In this document: positions 45,201 through 52,689 of the stretch, in pieces | Numbering within the stretch: the first letter of the stretch is position 1 | How the letters are laid out: every line of letters begins with the position of its first letter | DNA from: G963923945 sp965199175 | Lineage (GTDB): Bacteria; Pseudomonadota; Alphaproteobacteria; G963923945 | Assembly (NCBI GenBank): GCA_965199175.1 | Contig: OZ240684.1 | Span: 1 to 64,000, forward strand | Reading direction: 5' to 3' | DNA length: 64,000 nt | The notes under the pieces: model-generated | Databases searched by the model: none | Seen by the model: the letters and a program-made list of their open reading frames with translations, nothing else | Told to the model about the DNA's origin: nothing | Position numbers and translations under genes: made by a program

Positions 45201-45299
45201 TGTGTGCAGCAATGCCGATAGCTTGGTGTGGCCGGGGCGGCTTACCAGCTCAGTCACCACAGCTTTCAGGTCGTCTTCACACAGAGAGCGGGATGCCAT
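42288..45299 (-). CDS. Type IIG-like restriction-modification enzyme (PD-(D/E)xK plus N6-adenine methylase)
   Basis: About 1003 residues, one polypeptide. N-terminal nuclease-like motif: GRMDALLG then TVFEFKSNL near residues 50-67, the D...ExK pattern. The methylase has motif I LDPACGSGSFLFHAI near residue 340 and motif IV NPPWLAYR near residue 545, as in N6-adenine methylases. The C-terminal third probably recognises DNA (target recognition domain). Start is the ATG at 45299; a TTG at 45326 is also open. No separate R, M or S gene adjoins it, and no transposase. It may restrict phage or only methylate. Confidence 0.83.
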   Translation of the reverse strand: MASRSLCEDDLKAVVTELVSRPGHTKLSALLHTLLTQGLGAQSVDIDFESNLIHARGRMDALLGNTVFEFKSNLERESEDAKRQLHRYLSDREADSGPRHIGIATDGASFRAYELRQNESGENDLAELGHHKPDPEQSEHLLIWLDSFTALSQELPADAVTITARLGRDSPACIRAINGLSQAWQACCDDPEVLLKRQLWAQFLRIVYGKSVDEDELWLQHTYLVILAKAVAHRVLTIELPETDDFLSGHILHKTGIRGAVESDFFDWLLNAANGASLTRVIAREVWRFDFHEISSDTLKGLYESLIDPRQRHDLGEYYTPDWLAEKICRHVINDPVNQTVLDPACGSGSFLFHAIRHFRRSAQDQGITENQVAQKCCRHIDGFDIHPVAVIIARVTYLLALGNALVNRKGDLSLPVYLCDAMQWNVRAFMNEERLEIAVPPGKTGQDPVTLSYPAGLCEDPSSFDFVNQALERHGEHRDSSAVLRASLTAYGGFEDSHVREIGGTYERLQRLREAGRNNIWGYVARNLASPLWHAKNQADILVGNPPWLAYRYMSEEMQNRFRDDARGHHLWVGGKLATQQDLSALFFAKSAALYLKRDGIIAFVMPLAALTRGQFQPFRSGRYTGGNVAFREAWVMDDDLAPLFPVPSCVLIAQRCALASPTPEKIRALRGQLPTRNATPEQARQVLRECQTPAPTPAVYEAGSPYRERFRQGATLVPRLLCLVERPPVGPLGISKNAPPVQSYRSRQEKFPWKDLPSLSDRIEKQFLRPVYLGESILPHRAFSPLEGIIPYHDDGKGSRTILSEEGAMKRGFMYLRDWMKQAEALWNHHGKSALSFVGQIDYYGKLSSQFPIPRLRVVYTASGTLPASCIIRDREAVIDCKLYWAQCRTLSEAFYLTAILNADSLRRRIAGMQSRGQWGARDIHKLMFTQPIALYDSAQPLHQDLAATGREAEKQAAKLEIPDNTHFITARKAVREALKDSGLSQEIDALVDRLLDTQTQ

Positions 45300-45467
45300 G
45301 ATGCCGATTCTTAAAGGAGGTTGCAAAGACGGTCATAAAACAGTCAGGATAGAAACAAGATAGTAACCAGCATCATTCATCAATCAAGTGATTGCTGCAA
45401 TCAACCAGGCGGGGAGTCCGGTTACAAAGATCAACCGGTCCCCGGATCAGGGAGGAAAGCGACCATC

Positions 45468-46394
45468 ATGACGTCTTTAAATTCTGATACTGCCACCAAT
45501 ACCGGGTTTCGGATCGGCATCATCGGCGGCAGTGGTTTATACGATATCCCCGGATTGACTGATCAGCATTGGCAGGCTGTCGAATCATCTTTTGGCGATC
45601 CGTCTGATTCGATTTTGCTGGGAACCCTGAACGGGGTTGATCTGGCTTTTCTGCCCCGTCACGGGCGCGGGCATCACTTGCCGCCAAACGCGATCAATTA
45701 CCGGGCCAATATCGATGCCTTGAAACGTCTCAATGTCGGCATGATCCTTTCAATCAGTGCCGCCGGCAGCTTGCGGGAAGATCTGCCGCCGGGGACATTT
45801 GTGATTATTGATCAATTCATTGATCGCAGCATGGCCCGGGAAAAAAGTTTTTTTGGTCCCGGCTGTGTGGCCCATGTCTCTATGGCTCATCCGGTGAGTG
45901 CGGCAATGGGGGATCATACCGAGGATGTTCTGGAATCAATGGGGATTGCCCATCATCGCGGTGGTACGTATCTGGTGATCGATGGGCCGCAATTTTCTTC
46001 ACGGGCTGAGTCGGAACTCTATCGTTCCTGGGGTTGTGATGTCATTGGTATGACCAATATGCCGGAGGCTAAACTGGCCCGTGAGGCCGAGATTGCTTAT
46101 GCCACTGTGGCAATGGTGACTGATTATGATTGCTGGCATCCGGATCATGATGCGGTGACGGTCGAGGCGGTGGTTGCTATTTTGCAAAACAATGCCCAAC
46201 AGGCCCGGGACATGATCAGTCATCTGGTGCCGCGTCTTGCTAAGGATGTTGAGGCTTGTCGCCGTGAGGTCGAGCGGGTTCTGGATGTGGCGATCATTAC
46301 CCCTCCCCAGGACCGTGATCCGGCCCTGGTCGCCCGGCTCAGTGCGGTGGCCGGACGGGTTCTGGATCAGGGGAGGACGGATGAAAGTCGGTGA
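45468..46394 (+). CDS. mtnP: S-methyl-5'-thioadenosine phosphorylase
   Basis: Phosphorolyses methylthioadenosine from polyamine synthesis to adenine and methylthioribose-1-phosphate. Motifs: IGIIGGSGLYDI, FLPRHGRGHHLPPNAINYRA and VIGMTNMPEAKLAREAEIAY. 308 residues. GGAGG lies upstream of the ATG. Its end overlaps mtnA by 14 bases, so the three genes form one operon. Confidence 0.95.
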   Translation: MTSLNSDTATNTGFRIGIIGGSGLYDIPGLTDQHWQAVESSFGDPSDSILLGTLNGVDLAFLPRHGRGHHLPPNAINYRANIDALKRLNVGMILSISAAGSLREDLPPGTFVIIDQFIDRSMAREKSFFGPGCVAHVSMAHPVSAAMGDHTEDVLESMGIAHHRGGTYLVIDGPQFSSRAESELYRSWGCDVIGMTNMPEAKLAREAEIAYATVAMVTDYDCWHPDHDAVTVEAVVAILQNNAQQARDMISHLVPRLAKDVEACRREVERVLDVAIITPPQDRDPALVARLSAVAGRVLDQGRTDESR

Positions 46395-47502
46395 TCAATC
46401 CATGCGCACCATCTGGCGTCAAAAAGGCCAGGGTGTCGGGATCATTGATCAGACCGCATTGCCGCATATTCTGGAAACCCGGAGCCTGAATTCTGCTCAG
46501 GAAGCTGCCGAGGCTATCACCACCATGCGGGTGCGTGGTGCACCATTGATCGGGGCATGTGCTGCTTATGGGATGGCGCTGGGTCTGGAGAGTGACCCTG
46601 ATGATAGCGGGATACAGAGGGTTGCTGACCTTTTGCGGGCGACCCGGCCGACTGCCAGTAATCTGAACTGGGCAGTTGACCGGGTTTGTCAGGCCGTGAA
46701 GAGGTTGCCGTCCCCCCAACGCGCTGAGGCAGCCTGGGCAGTTGCCGATGAGATCTGTGAGGAGGATATCAGGATCAATCAGGCCATCGGTATGCATGGG
46801 CAGGCTTTGATTGCTGAGATTGCCGATAGCCGGGCCGGGCCGGTCAATATTTTAACCCATTGCAATGCCGGTTGGTTGGCGACAGTGGATATGGGGACCG
46901 CTTTGGCACCTGTCTATCTGGCTCATGATGCCGGGATTGATCTGCATGTCTGGGTCAGTGAAACCCGCCCCCGCAATCAGGGGTCCCGCCTGACCGCCTG
47001 GGAACTGGCTCAGCACGGTGTTCCGTATACTCTGATTGCTGACAATGCTGCCGGCCATTTGATGCGGCAAGGCCGGGTTGATCTGTGTATTGTCGGGGCG
47101 GACCGGGTAACATCTGATGGCGATGTATGCAACAAAATTGGCACATATCTTAAGGCATTGGCAGCCCGGGATTGCGGGGTACCGTTTTATAGTGCCGTTC
47201 CCGGACCAACCATTGACTGGTCGATGACCGGTGACGAGATACCGATTGAAGAACGTCACAGCGATGAGGTGGCGGTGATTGAGGGATGCGATGATACAGG
47301 TGCGGTGCACAGGGTCGCCATTGGGCCGCATGATGTGGTTTGTGCGAATCCTGCTTTTGATGTGACGCCGGCTGGTTTGGTGACCAGCCTGATTACCGAG
47401 CGTGGAATCTGTGCTGCAACATCTCAGGCTTTGCACCGTCTTTACTCGGATGGTCCGGGGACCGGAACGGATAGATCCCGGCGCATGAATGATGTCGATT
47501 GA
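46381..47502 (+). CDS. mtnA: S-methyl-5-thioribose-1-phosphate isomerase
   Basis: Converts methylthioribose-1-phosphate to methylthioribulose-1-phosphate. Signatures: RGAPLIGACAAYGMALG, ILTHCNAGWLATVDMGTALA with the catalytic Cys, and the catalytic Asp in VGADRVTSDGDVCNKIGTY. 373 residues from ATG 46381, which has GGGGAGG five bases upstream; an open frame continues further upstream but runs through mtnP. It overlaps the next gene by 14 bases. Confidence 0.95.
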   Translation: MKVGDQSMRTIWRQKGQGVGIIDQTALPHILETRSLNSAQEAAEAITTMRVRGAPLIGACAAYGMALGLESDPDDSGIQRVADLLRATRPTASNLNWAVDRVCQAVKRLPSPQRAEAAWAVADEICEEDIRINQAIGMHGQALIAEIADSRAGPVNILTHCNAGWLATVDMGTALAPVYLAHDAGIDLHVWVSETRPRNQGSRLTAWELAQHGVPYTLIADNAAGHLMRQGRVDLCIVGADRVTSDGDVCNKIGTYLKALAARDCGVPFYSAVPGPTIDWSMTGDEIPIEERHSDEVAVIEGCDDTGAVHRVAIGPHDVVCANPAFDVTPAGLVTSLITERGICAATSQALHRLYSDGPGTGTDRSRRMNDVD

Positions 47503-48181
47503 AACTTGCGAGCAAACGGCCCGTCGGTCTCTGGTCGGGGCGGCCCGCCAGTTGGCTGAACAGGGGTATAACCTCAACGCAGAAGGCAATCTCAGCATGC
47601 GCCAGGGGGCATCATTGCTGGTGACACCGGGTGGAATCGCAGCTGTAGATCTGAGGCCGGAAGATATCGTTATTCTGGATACAGACGGTCATGTGGTTGG
47701 TTCCGGTAAGCCATCCAGTGAGTGGCGGCTGCATGCAGAACTCCTGAACAACCGGCCCGAGAGCAACGCCGTTGTTCACACCCATGCCCTTTTTTGCAGT
47801 GTTCTGGCCTGTCAGCGCCGGGATATTCCGGCTTTTCATTATATGGTGGCGGCATTTGGCGGCCCGACTATTCGCTGTGCTGAGTATGCCACCTTCGGCA
47901 GCCGGGAACTGGCGACCCACGCATTGGCGGCATTACGCAATCGTTGGGCCTGTTTGCTGGCCAATCATGGTGCGGTCAGTCTGGGCTATGATCTTGAACA
48001 GGCGGTTTCCCGGATGGCTGCTTTAGAGAAACTGGCCCATCAATATTGGCTCAGCCTGGCTCATGGAGGACCGGTTCTTCTCGATCCGGGGCAAATGGAA
48101 CAGGTAGAGTCCCGATTCCGCCATTATGGTGATTCTTCAAAGGCTTTGAAGGCTGGCCAGGATAAAGAGCCTGTTGGTTAA
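47489..48181 (+). CDS. ald2: Class II aldolase/adducin-domain protein, probable Ald2 of the DHAP shunt
   Basis: Zinc-dependent class II aldolase, 230 residues. Metal ligands are in VVHTHALFCSVLA (HxH) and LLANHGAVSLG, and the acid is in SSEWRLHAELL. In Rhodospirillum rubrum the order mtnP-mtnA-ald2 forms a pathway in which the aldolase splits methylthioribulose-1-phosphate to DHAP and methylthioacetaldehyde. The same family includes MtnB dehydratase of the classic methionine salvage route, but mtnC, mtnD and mtnK are not nearby. The start is 47489; a second ATG three bases on is equivalent. Confidence 0.78.
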   Translation: MMSIETCEQTARRSLVGAARQLAEQGYNLNAEGNLSMRQGASLLVTPGGIAAVDLRPEDIVILDTDGHVVGSGKPSSEWRLHAELLNNRPESNAVVHTHALFCSVLACQRRDIPAFHYMVAAFGGPTIRCAEYATFGSRELATHALAALRNRWACLLANHGAVSLGYDLEQAVSRMAALEKLAHQYWLSLAHGGPVLLDPGQMEQVESRFRHYGDSSKALKAGQDKEPVG

Positions 48182-48199
48182 AAAATCTGAATGACTGAA

Positions 48200-48217
48200 A
48201 CAGTCTGATCAGACTGT
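48200..48217. terminator. Perfect 18-bp palindrome between convergent ald2 and ychF
   Basis: ACAGTCTGATCAGACTGT is a perfect palindrome with no loop, located between two converging genes, 18 bases past the ald2 stop and 19 before the end of ychF. No T run follows, so a bidirectional termination role is only suggested. Confidence 0.45.
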
Positions 48218-48236
48218 CTGATTTAGACGGCCTGAC

Positions 48237-49337
48237 TCAGACATTGAACCGAAACAACGCCACATCGCCATCCTGGATTGGATAATCACGTCCCTCCCGG
48301 CGCATCAATCCTTTGTCACGGGCGGCATTTTCACCACCAGCAGTGATATAATCCTGGTAGGCAATGATCTCAGCACAGATGAATCCCCGCTCAAAGTCAC
48401 CATGAATTTTTCCCGCAGCTGCCGGGGCCAATGTATGGCGCCGGCAGGTCCAGGCCCGGGTTTCCTTAGGCCCACATGTAAAGAACGTAATCAGGTCAAG
48501 CAGCCCGTACCCACAGCGAATAACCCGGTCCAGGCCGGTTTCCTGAAGACCCATTGATTCCAGAAAGGCCTGTTGTTCTTCCTGATCAGCCAGCATGGCA
48601 ATTTCTGATTCTACCGATGCTGATACGCTGACGCAGGCAGCATTTTCGGCCTGTGCCCGTTCCATCACCTCAGTTGATAAAGCATTGCCTTGGGCAGCAT
48701 CGGCTTCATCGATATTGCAGATATATAAAACCGGCTTGGCACTGAGCAGACGGAGTTGGTCAAAAAGCAGCTGATCTCCCTCAGCAACCGGGACATTCCG
48801 GGCCGGACGACCCTCCCGCAAGGCAGCCAGAACCGGGTCAATCAGTGCGAGAAGTTGTTTCGATTCCGATTCTCCGCCCCGTGCTTTTTTGGTCAGGGTA
48901 TCATGGCGTTTCTCCAGGGTATCCAGATCGGCCAGCATCATTTCAGTTTCAACCGTATCAATATCACGGACCGGGCTGACATGGCCATCGACATGGGTGA
49001 CGTCATCGCCCTCAAAGCAGCGGACCACATGGGCAATAGCATCCATTTGGCGGATATGGGACAAAAAGCGATTCCCCAGACCTTCTCCCTGGCTGGCCCC
49101 GCGAACCAGACCGGCGATATCAACAAAATCAAGATAGGTCGGGATAATACGTTGCGATTGTGCCAACTGGCTCAAAGATATCAGGCGCTGATCAGGTACG
49201 GCAACCCGCCCGGTATTGGGTTCGATGGTGCAAAACGGAAAATTGGCCGCCTGCGCATCAGCCGAAGCGGTCAGCGCATTAAACAGAGTTGATTTTCCGA
49301 CATTCGGCAGGCCGACAATCCCACAGGCAAATCCCAT
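48237..49337 (-). CDS. ychF: Redox-regulated ATPase YchF/OLA1
   Basis: Universally conserved Obg-like ATPase. N-terminal P-loop GIVGLPNVGKSTLFNAL and switch NFPFCTIEPNTGRV; the helical insert and C-terminal TGS domain are complete, ending FRFNV. The noncanonical nucleotide motif is in YICNIDEAD. 366 residues. It is the last gene of a minus-strand run prs-rplY-pth-ychF. Confidence 0.96.
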   Translation of the reverse strand: MGFACGIVGLPNVGKSTLFNALTASADAQAANFPFCTIEPNTGRVAVPDQRLISLSQLAQSQRIIPTYLDFVDIAGLVRGASQGEGLGNRFLSHIRQMDAIAHVVRCFEGDDVTHVDGHVSPVRDIDTVETEMMLADLDTLEKRHDTLTKKARGGESESKQLLALIDPVLAALREGRPARNVPVAEGDQLLFDQLRLLSAKPVLYICNIDEADAAQGNALSTEVMERAQAENAACVSVSASVESEIAMLADQEEQQAFLESMGLQETGLDRVIRCGYGLLDLITFFTCGPKETRAWTCRRHTLAPAAAGKIHGDFERGFICAEIIAYQDYITAGGENAARDKGLMRREGRDYPIQDGDVALFRFNV

Positions 49338-49341
49338 AAAT

Positions 49342-49935
49342 TCACCGCACCGGGTTGGGGGTTGGGCTCCCGGGACGGCTTTCAGCCAGGCGGGTCATAA
49401 AAAGACTGCAATCACCACCAATCAGCAGGGGAAAATGTTCAGCAACCGCGTCAATAACCGGGTCAAGACAGGTGTTCTCAGAGGCTGTAAAATCGCTGAG
49501 GACATGGGGATTAACGGCATCTTTGTCGCCGGGATGACCAATACCGATACGCAGCCGCAGATAATCAGGTCCGATATGGGCATCAATATTACGCAGACCA
49601 TTATGACCGGCATGGCCGCCGCCGCATTTGATCCGTAACTGACCACAGGCCAGATCAAGATCATCATGAATGACAATGACATCCCGGGGGGACAATTTAT
49701 AAAACCCCACCGCCGCCGCCACTGCCTGGCCGGATCGATTCATATAGGTCATGGGTTTGAGAGCGAGAATTTTCTCGCCATTCACGTTTCCTTGGGCGAC
49801 TGTTGCCGAAAATTTCTCCCGGCAACCAGAAAAACCGTGCTGCCGGATGATCGCATCCACCACCACAAAGCCGATGTTATGCCGGTTTCTGGCATATTGC
49901 TTTCCAGGATTACCGAGCCCGGCCAGCACAAACAT
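49342..49935 (-). CDS. pth: Peptidyl-tRNA hydrolase
   Basis: Releases peptides from tRNA after abortive translation. Motifs: VLAGLGNPGKQYARNRHNIG with the catalytic His, LKPMTYMNRSGQAV, VIHDDLDLACGQLRIKCGGG and AGHNGLRNI. 197 residues. It lies between rplY (8-base gap) and ychF (4-base gap), so it is co-transcribed. Confidence 0.96.
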   Translation of the reverse strand: MFVLAGLGNPGKQYARNRHNIGFVVVDAIIRQHGFSGCREKFSATVAQGNVNGEKILALKPMTYMNRSGQAVAAAVGFYKLSPRDVIVIHDDLDLACGQLRIKCGGGHAGHNGLRNIDAHIGPDYLRLRIGIGHPGDKDAVNPHVLSDFTASENTCLDPVIDAVAEHFPLLIGGDCSLFMTRLAESRPGSPTPNPVR

Positions 49936-49943
49936 GAGCGCAA

Positions 49944-50591
49944 TCAGCTTCCTTCGTTATCGCTTCCGTCTTCACTCTCCTGGTCTTCCGGTTCCCCTTC
50001 TGTTGCATCATCATCTTCCGCCATGACCGAAGGTGCGGCAATCGTGGCGATGGTGAAATCACGATCAGTGATGGTCAAAACCACGTCTTCGGGCAGTTTA
50101 ACCGCACTGATATGGATTGAAGCACCGATATCCAGCCCGGTCAGATCAACCTCAAACTGGTCGGGAATATTGGCAACCGATGTGTTCACCTCAATCTCAT
50201 GGCGCACCACATTCAGGACGCCGCCGCGCTTTAACCCCGGTGATTCAGATTCATTCAGGAAGACCACACCAACCTGGATCGTCACCCGGGTTTTTTCAGT
50301 GACCCGCAGAAAATCCACATGTAAGGGGGCATCATTGACCGGGTGGCGTTGAACATCCCGCGCCAGAACCCGATGCTTTTTACCCTCAATATCCAGTTCA
50401 AGCTGGCGGGAAAACAGACCACGGGTCATCAATTCTTTCTTAAAAGGCCCGGACTCAATGGCAATCATATGCGGGGGCTGGTTGCCGCCATAAATCACTG
50501 CCGGGATCAGGCCCTGCTTACGAACGGAACGTGCGCCTCCTTTACCGGGGTGTTCACGCAGCCGGGCGTTCAAAGTTGAAATACTGCTCAT
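49944..50591 (-). CDS. rplY: Ribosomal protein bL25 (CTC family)
   Basis: 5S rRNA-binding ribosomal protein of the long CTC type, 215 residues. N-terminal motif RSVRKQGLIPAVIYGG, then LHVDFLRVTEKTRVTIQVGV and the C-terminal beta domain. The tail is acidic (DDDATEGEPEDQESEDGSD), common in alphaproteobacterial bL25. Confidence 0.95.
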   Translation of the reverse strand: MSSISTLNARLREHPGKGGARSVRKQGLIPAVIYGGNQPPHMIAIESGPFKKELMTRGLFSRQLELDIEGKKHRVLARDVQRHPVNDAPLHVDFLRVTEKTRVTIQVGVVFLNESESPGLKRGGVLNVVRHEIEVNTSVANIPDQFEVDLTGLDIGASIHISAVKLPEDVVLTITDRDFTIATIAAPSVMAEDDDATEGEPEDQESEDGSDNEGS

Positions 50592-50646
50592 AGAGTGGGC
50601 TCCGTTTGGTCGATAGATTCAGAATATATCCTTAAGATGGGCGGAT

Positions 50647-51579
50647 TTAGTTAAACAGGCTGGAGACTGATTCTTCATCACTGATCCGGCGGATGGCTTC
50701 ACCCAGCAAGGGGGCAATGGTCAGTTGCTCAATCGTCTCTGACTCCCGAACCGCCTGGGTGGCCATGATGCTGTCGGTGATGACCAACCGCTCCAAAGGA
50801 GAGGCCCCGACCCGGGCGATGGATCCTCCGGATAAGACGCCATGGGTGACATAGGCCCCGACACTGGCGGCTCCGGCTTTTACCAGGGCCTCGGCGGCGT
50901 TGCATAAAGTCCCGGCCGAATCAACGATATCATCGACCAGAAGGCAATGATACCCCCGGACATCCCCGATAATATTCATGACTTCGGAAACACCAGCCTG
51001 TTCACGGCGTTTATCAATGATTGCCAGATCAACGTCAAGCCGTTTGGCAATCGAGCGGGCCCGCAAGACCCCGCCGACATCCGGAGAGATAATCATCAGC
51101 TTTTTATTGGCATAACGCTCCTGAATGTCTTTTACAAAGACCGGGGCTGCAAACAGGTTATCGGTTGGAACCTCAAAGAATCCTTGAATTTGACCGGCAT
51201 GTAAATCCAGCATCAAACAGCGATTGGCTCCGGCAACAGTGATCAAATTAGCGACAAGTTTGGCTGAAATCGGGGTACGTGGTCCTGATTTCCGGTCTTG
51301 CCGGGCATAGCCATAGTAAGGGATGATTGCGGTGATGCGTTGGGCTGAGCCACGCTTTAAGGCATCCATCGCCACCAACAGCTCCATCAAATGGTCATTG
51401 GCCGGATAAGAGATTGACTGAATAAAAAAGACATCCTCGCCGCGAACATTTTCCAGAATTTCAGCAAAAACCTCCATATCCGCAAAACGGCGGACAGTGG
51501 CTTTGGTCAGGTCTTCATTTAAATAACTGCAAATCGCCTCAGCAAGGGGGCGATTGCTGTTGCCGGTGACAATTTTCAT
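50647..51579 (-). CDS. prs: Ribose-phosphate pyrophosphokinase
   Basis: Makes PRPP from ribose-5-phosphate and ATP. Motifs: MKIVTGNSNRPLAEAI at the start, ITAIIPYYGYARQDRKS, and the PRPP loop LLVDDIVDSAGTLCNAA. 310 residues from ATG 51579, matching the family; an upstream extension to 51678 is not conserved. It heads the operon with rplY, pth and ychF. Confidence 0.97.
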   Translation of the reverse strand: MKIVTGNSNRPLAEAICSYLNEDLTKATVRRFADMEVFAEILENVRGEDVFFIQSISYPANDHLMELLVAMDALKRGSAQRITAIIPYYGYARQDRKSGPRTPISAKLVANLITVAGANRCLMLDLHAGQIQGFFEVPTDNLFAAPVFVKDIQERYANKKLMIISPDVGGVLRARSIAKRLDVDLAIIDKRREQAGVSEVMNIIGDVRGYHCLLVDDIVDSAGTLCNAAEALVKAGAASVGAYVTHGVLSGGSIARVGASPLERLVITDSIMATQAVRESETIEQLTIAPLLGEAIRRISDEESVSSLFN

Positions 51580-51649
51580 GATCAATAAAAATGAATGAGG
51601 GGGAACTGGTATGCGAAAGAAAGAGGTGATCAGTATCGGAGTACAGCAG

Positions 51650-51780
51650 GCAGTCAACGCATCACAACACTGTAACACTTAATGTAAAATTTAATGTAAC
51701 ATGACAAACCACGTAACACGTCAAACCATGTAACACGTAATGTGCACGACAAACCGGCAACCATATTTCTCATGTTATCA
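51650..51780. repeat. Degenerate TGTAACACGTAA repeats upstream of prs
   Basis: Between prs and pgeF several imperfect copies of TGTAACACGTAAT/TGTAAAATTTAAT and ATGACAAACC follow one another (about 51668-51762). No hairpin or gene was seen. It is a further locus-specific tandem repeat array. Confidence 0.6.
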
Positions 51781-51833
51781 ATCCGGTCTGGTGATTGTAA
51801 ACGCCTGCGTATATTTTTATGATGGCTCTGATC

Positions 51834-52634
51834 TTATGACCGATCAATCATCACAGCAGAAAGCATGCGGCCATAATCGCTTTCGTTATTCCGGCAGCAA
51901 CGCCGGTAGCTGAAAAAACGTTTTTCCTGGTCAAAGGTATCATCGATCAGGCGGTGTTGATGTTCCAGACCGGCCTGCTCCAGACGTCTGGTAATATAGC
52001 CACCAAGATCAAATAAGAGCCGGTCTGAGGATGGTACAGCGATAAACCATTCTTGATTTTTGGGGTCCTGGTCCAGAAAATTGAGGCTGAATTCTGCCGA
52101 AACCTCATAAGATTTTTGACCAATACAAGGACCTATAGCAGCATGAATCCGGTCAGTTTTTGCCTCCAGACGACACAGGGCCTGGATGGTTGATTCGATG
52201 ATTCCACCCAGGGCACCGCGCCATCCGGCATGGGCAATACCAATGACCGGGACATGATCATCAGCAAAAATCACCGGGGCACAATCGGCGGTTACAATGC
52301 CGATGGCCAGGCCAGGCTGGTTGGTAACCAGAGCATCCGCGCGGGGAAATGTGTCATGACTCTGAGCATGTGTGATGGTGAGAACGGTTGTGCTATGGGT
52401 CTGGTGAGGGGTTAGCAGGCAATCTGGCTGTGCTCCCAGCCGGTGCATGGCAAGGCTTCGGTTGGTGTGTATGGTTGCGGATTCATCTCCTGATCCCAGG
52501 CCGCAATTCAGGGATTCATAGATACCCTGGCTGATACCGCCCTGGCGGGTAAAAAAACCGTGCCGCAGACCGTTCAGCTTCAGTAAAGATTCCGATTGAA
52601 GCATCGGGATTGATGAAGGGGAAGGGTCGGTCAT
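51834..52634 (-). CDS. pgeF: Peptidoglycan editing factor PgeF (multicopper/laccase-domain, YfiH family)
   Basis: 266 residues, full domain: LRHGFFTRQGGISQGIYESL, LTPHQTHSTTV, the metal-site Cys in VTADCAPVIFAD and IAHAGWRGALGGII. Members have purine nucleoside phosphorylase and peptidoglycan-editing activities. It follows midA and lgt in the typical alphaproteobacterial order. Confidence 0.92.
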   Translation of the reverse strand: MTDPSPSSIPMLQSESLLKLNGLRHGFFTRQGGISQGIYESLNCGLGSGDESATIHTNRSLAMHRLGAQPDCLLTPHQTHSTTVLTITHAQSHDTFPRADALVTNQPGLAIGIVTADCAPVIFADDHVPVIGIAHAGWRGALGGIIESTIQALCRLEAKTDRIHAAIGPCIGQKSYEVSAEFSLNFLDQDPKNQEWFIAVPSSDRLLFDLGGYITRRLEQAGLEHQHRLIDDTFDQEKRFFSYRRCCRNNESDYGRMLSAVMIDRS

Positions 52635-52689
52635 TGCTCAGCCAGGGATACAATCCGGTCTTATCAGAGATATAATCAAAAACCGTAAT

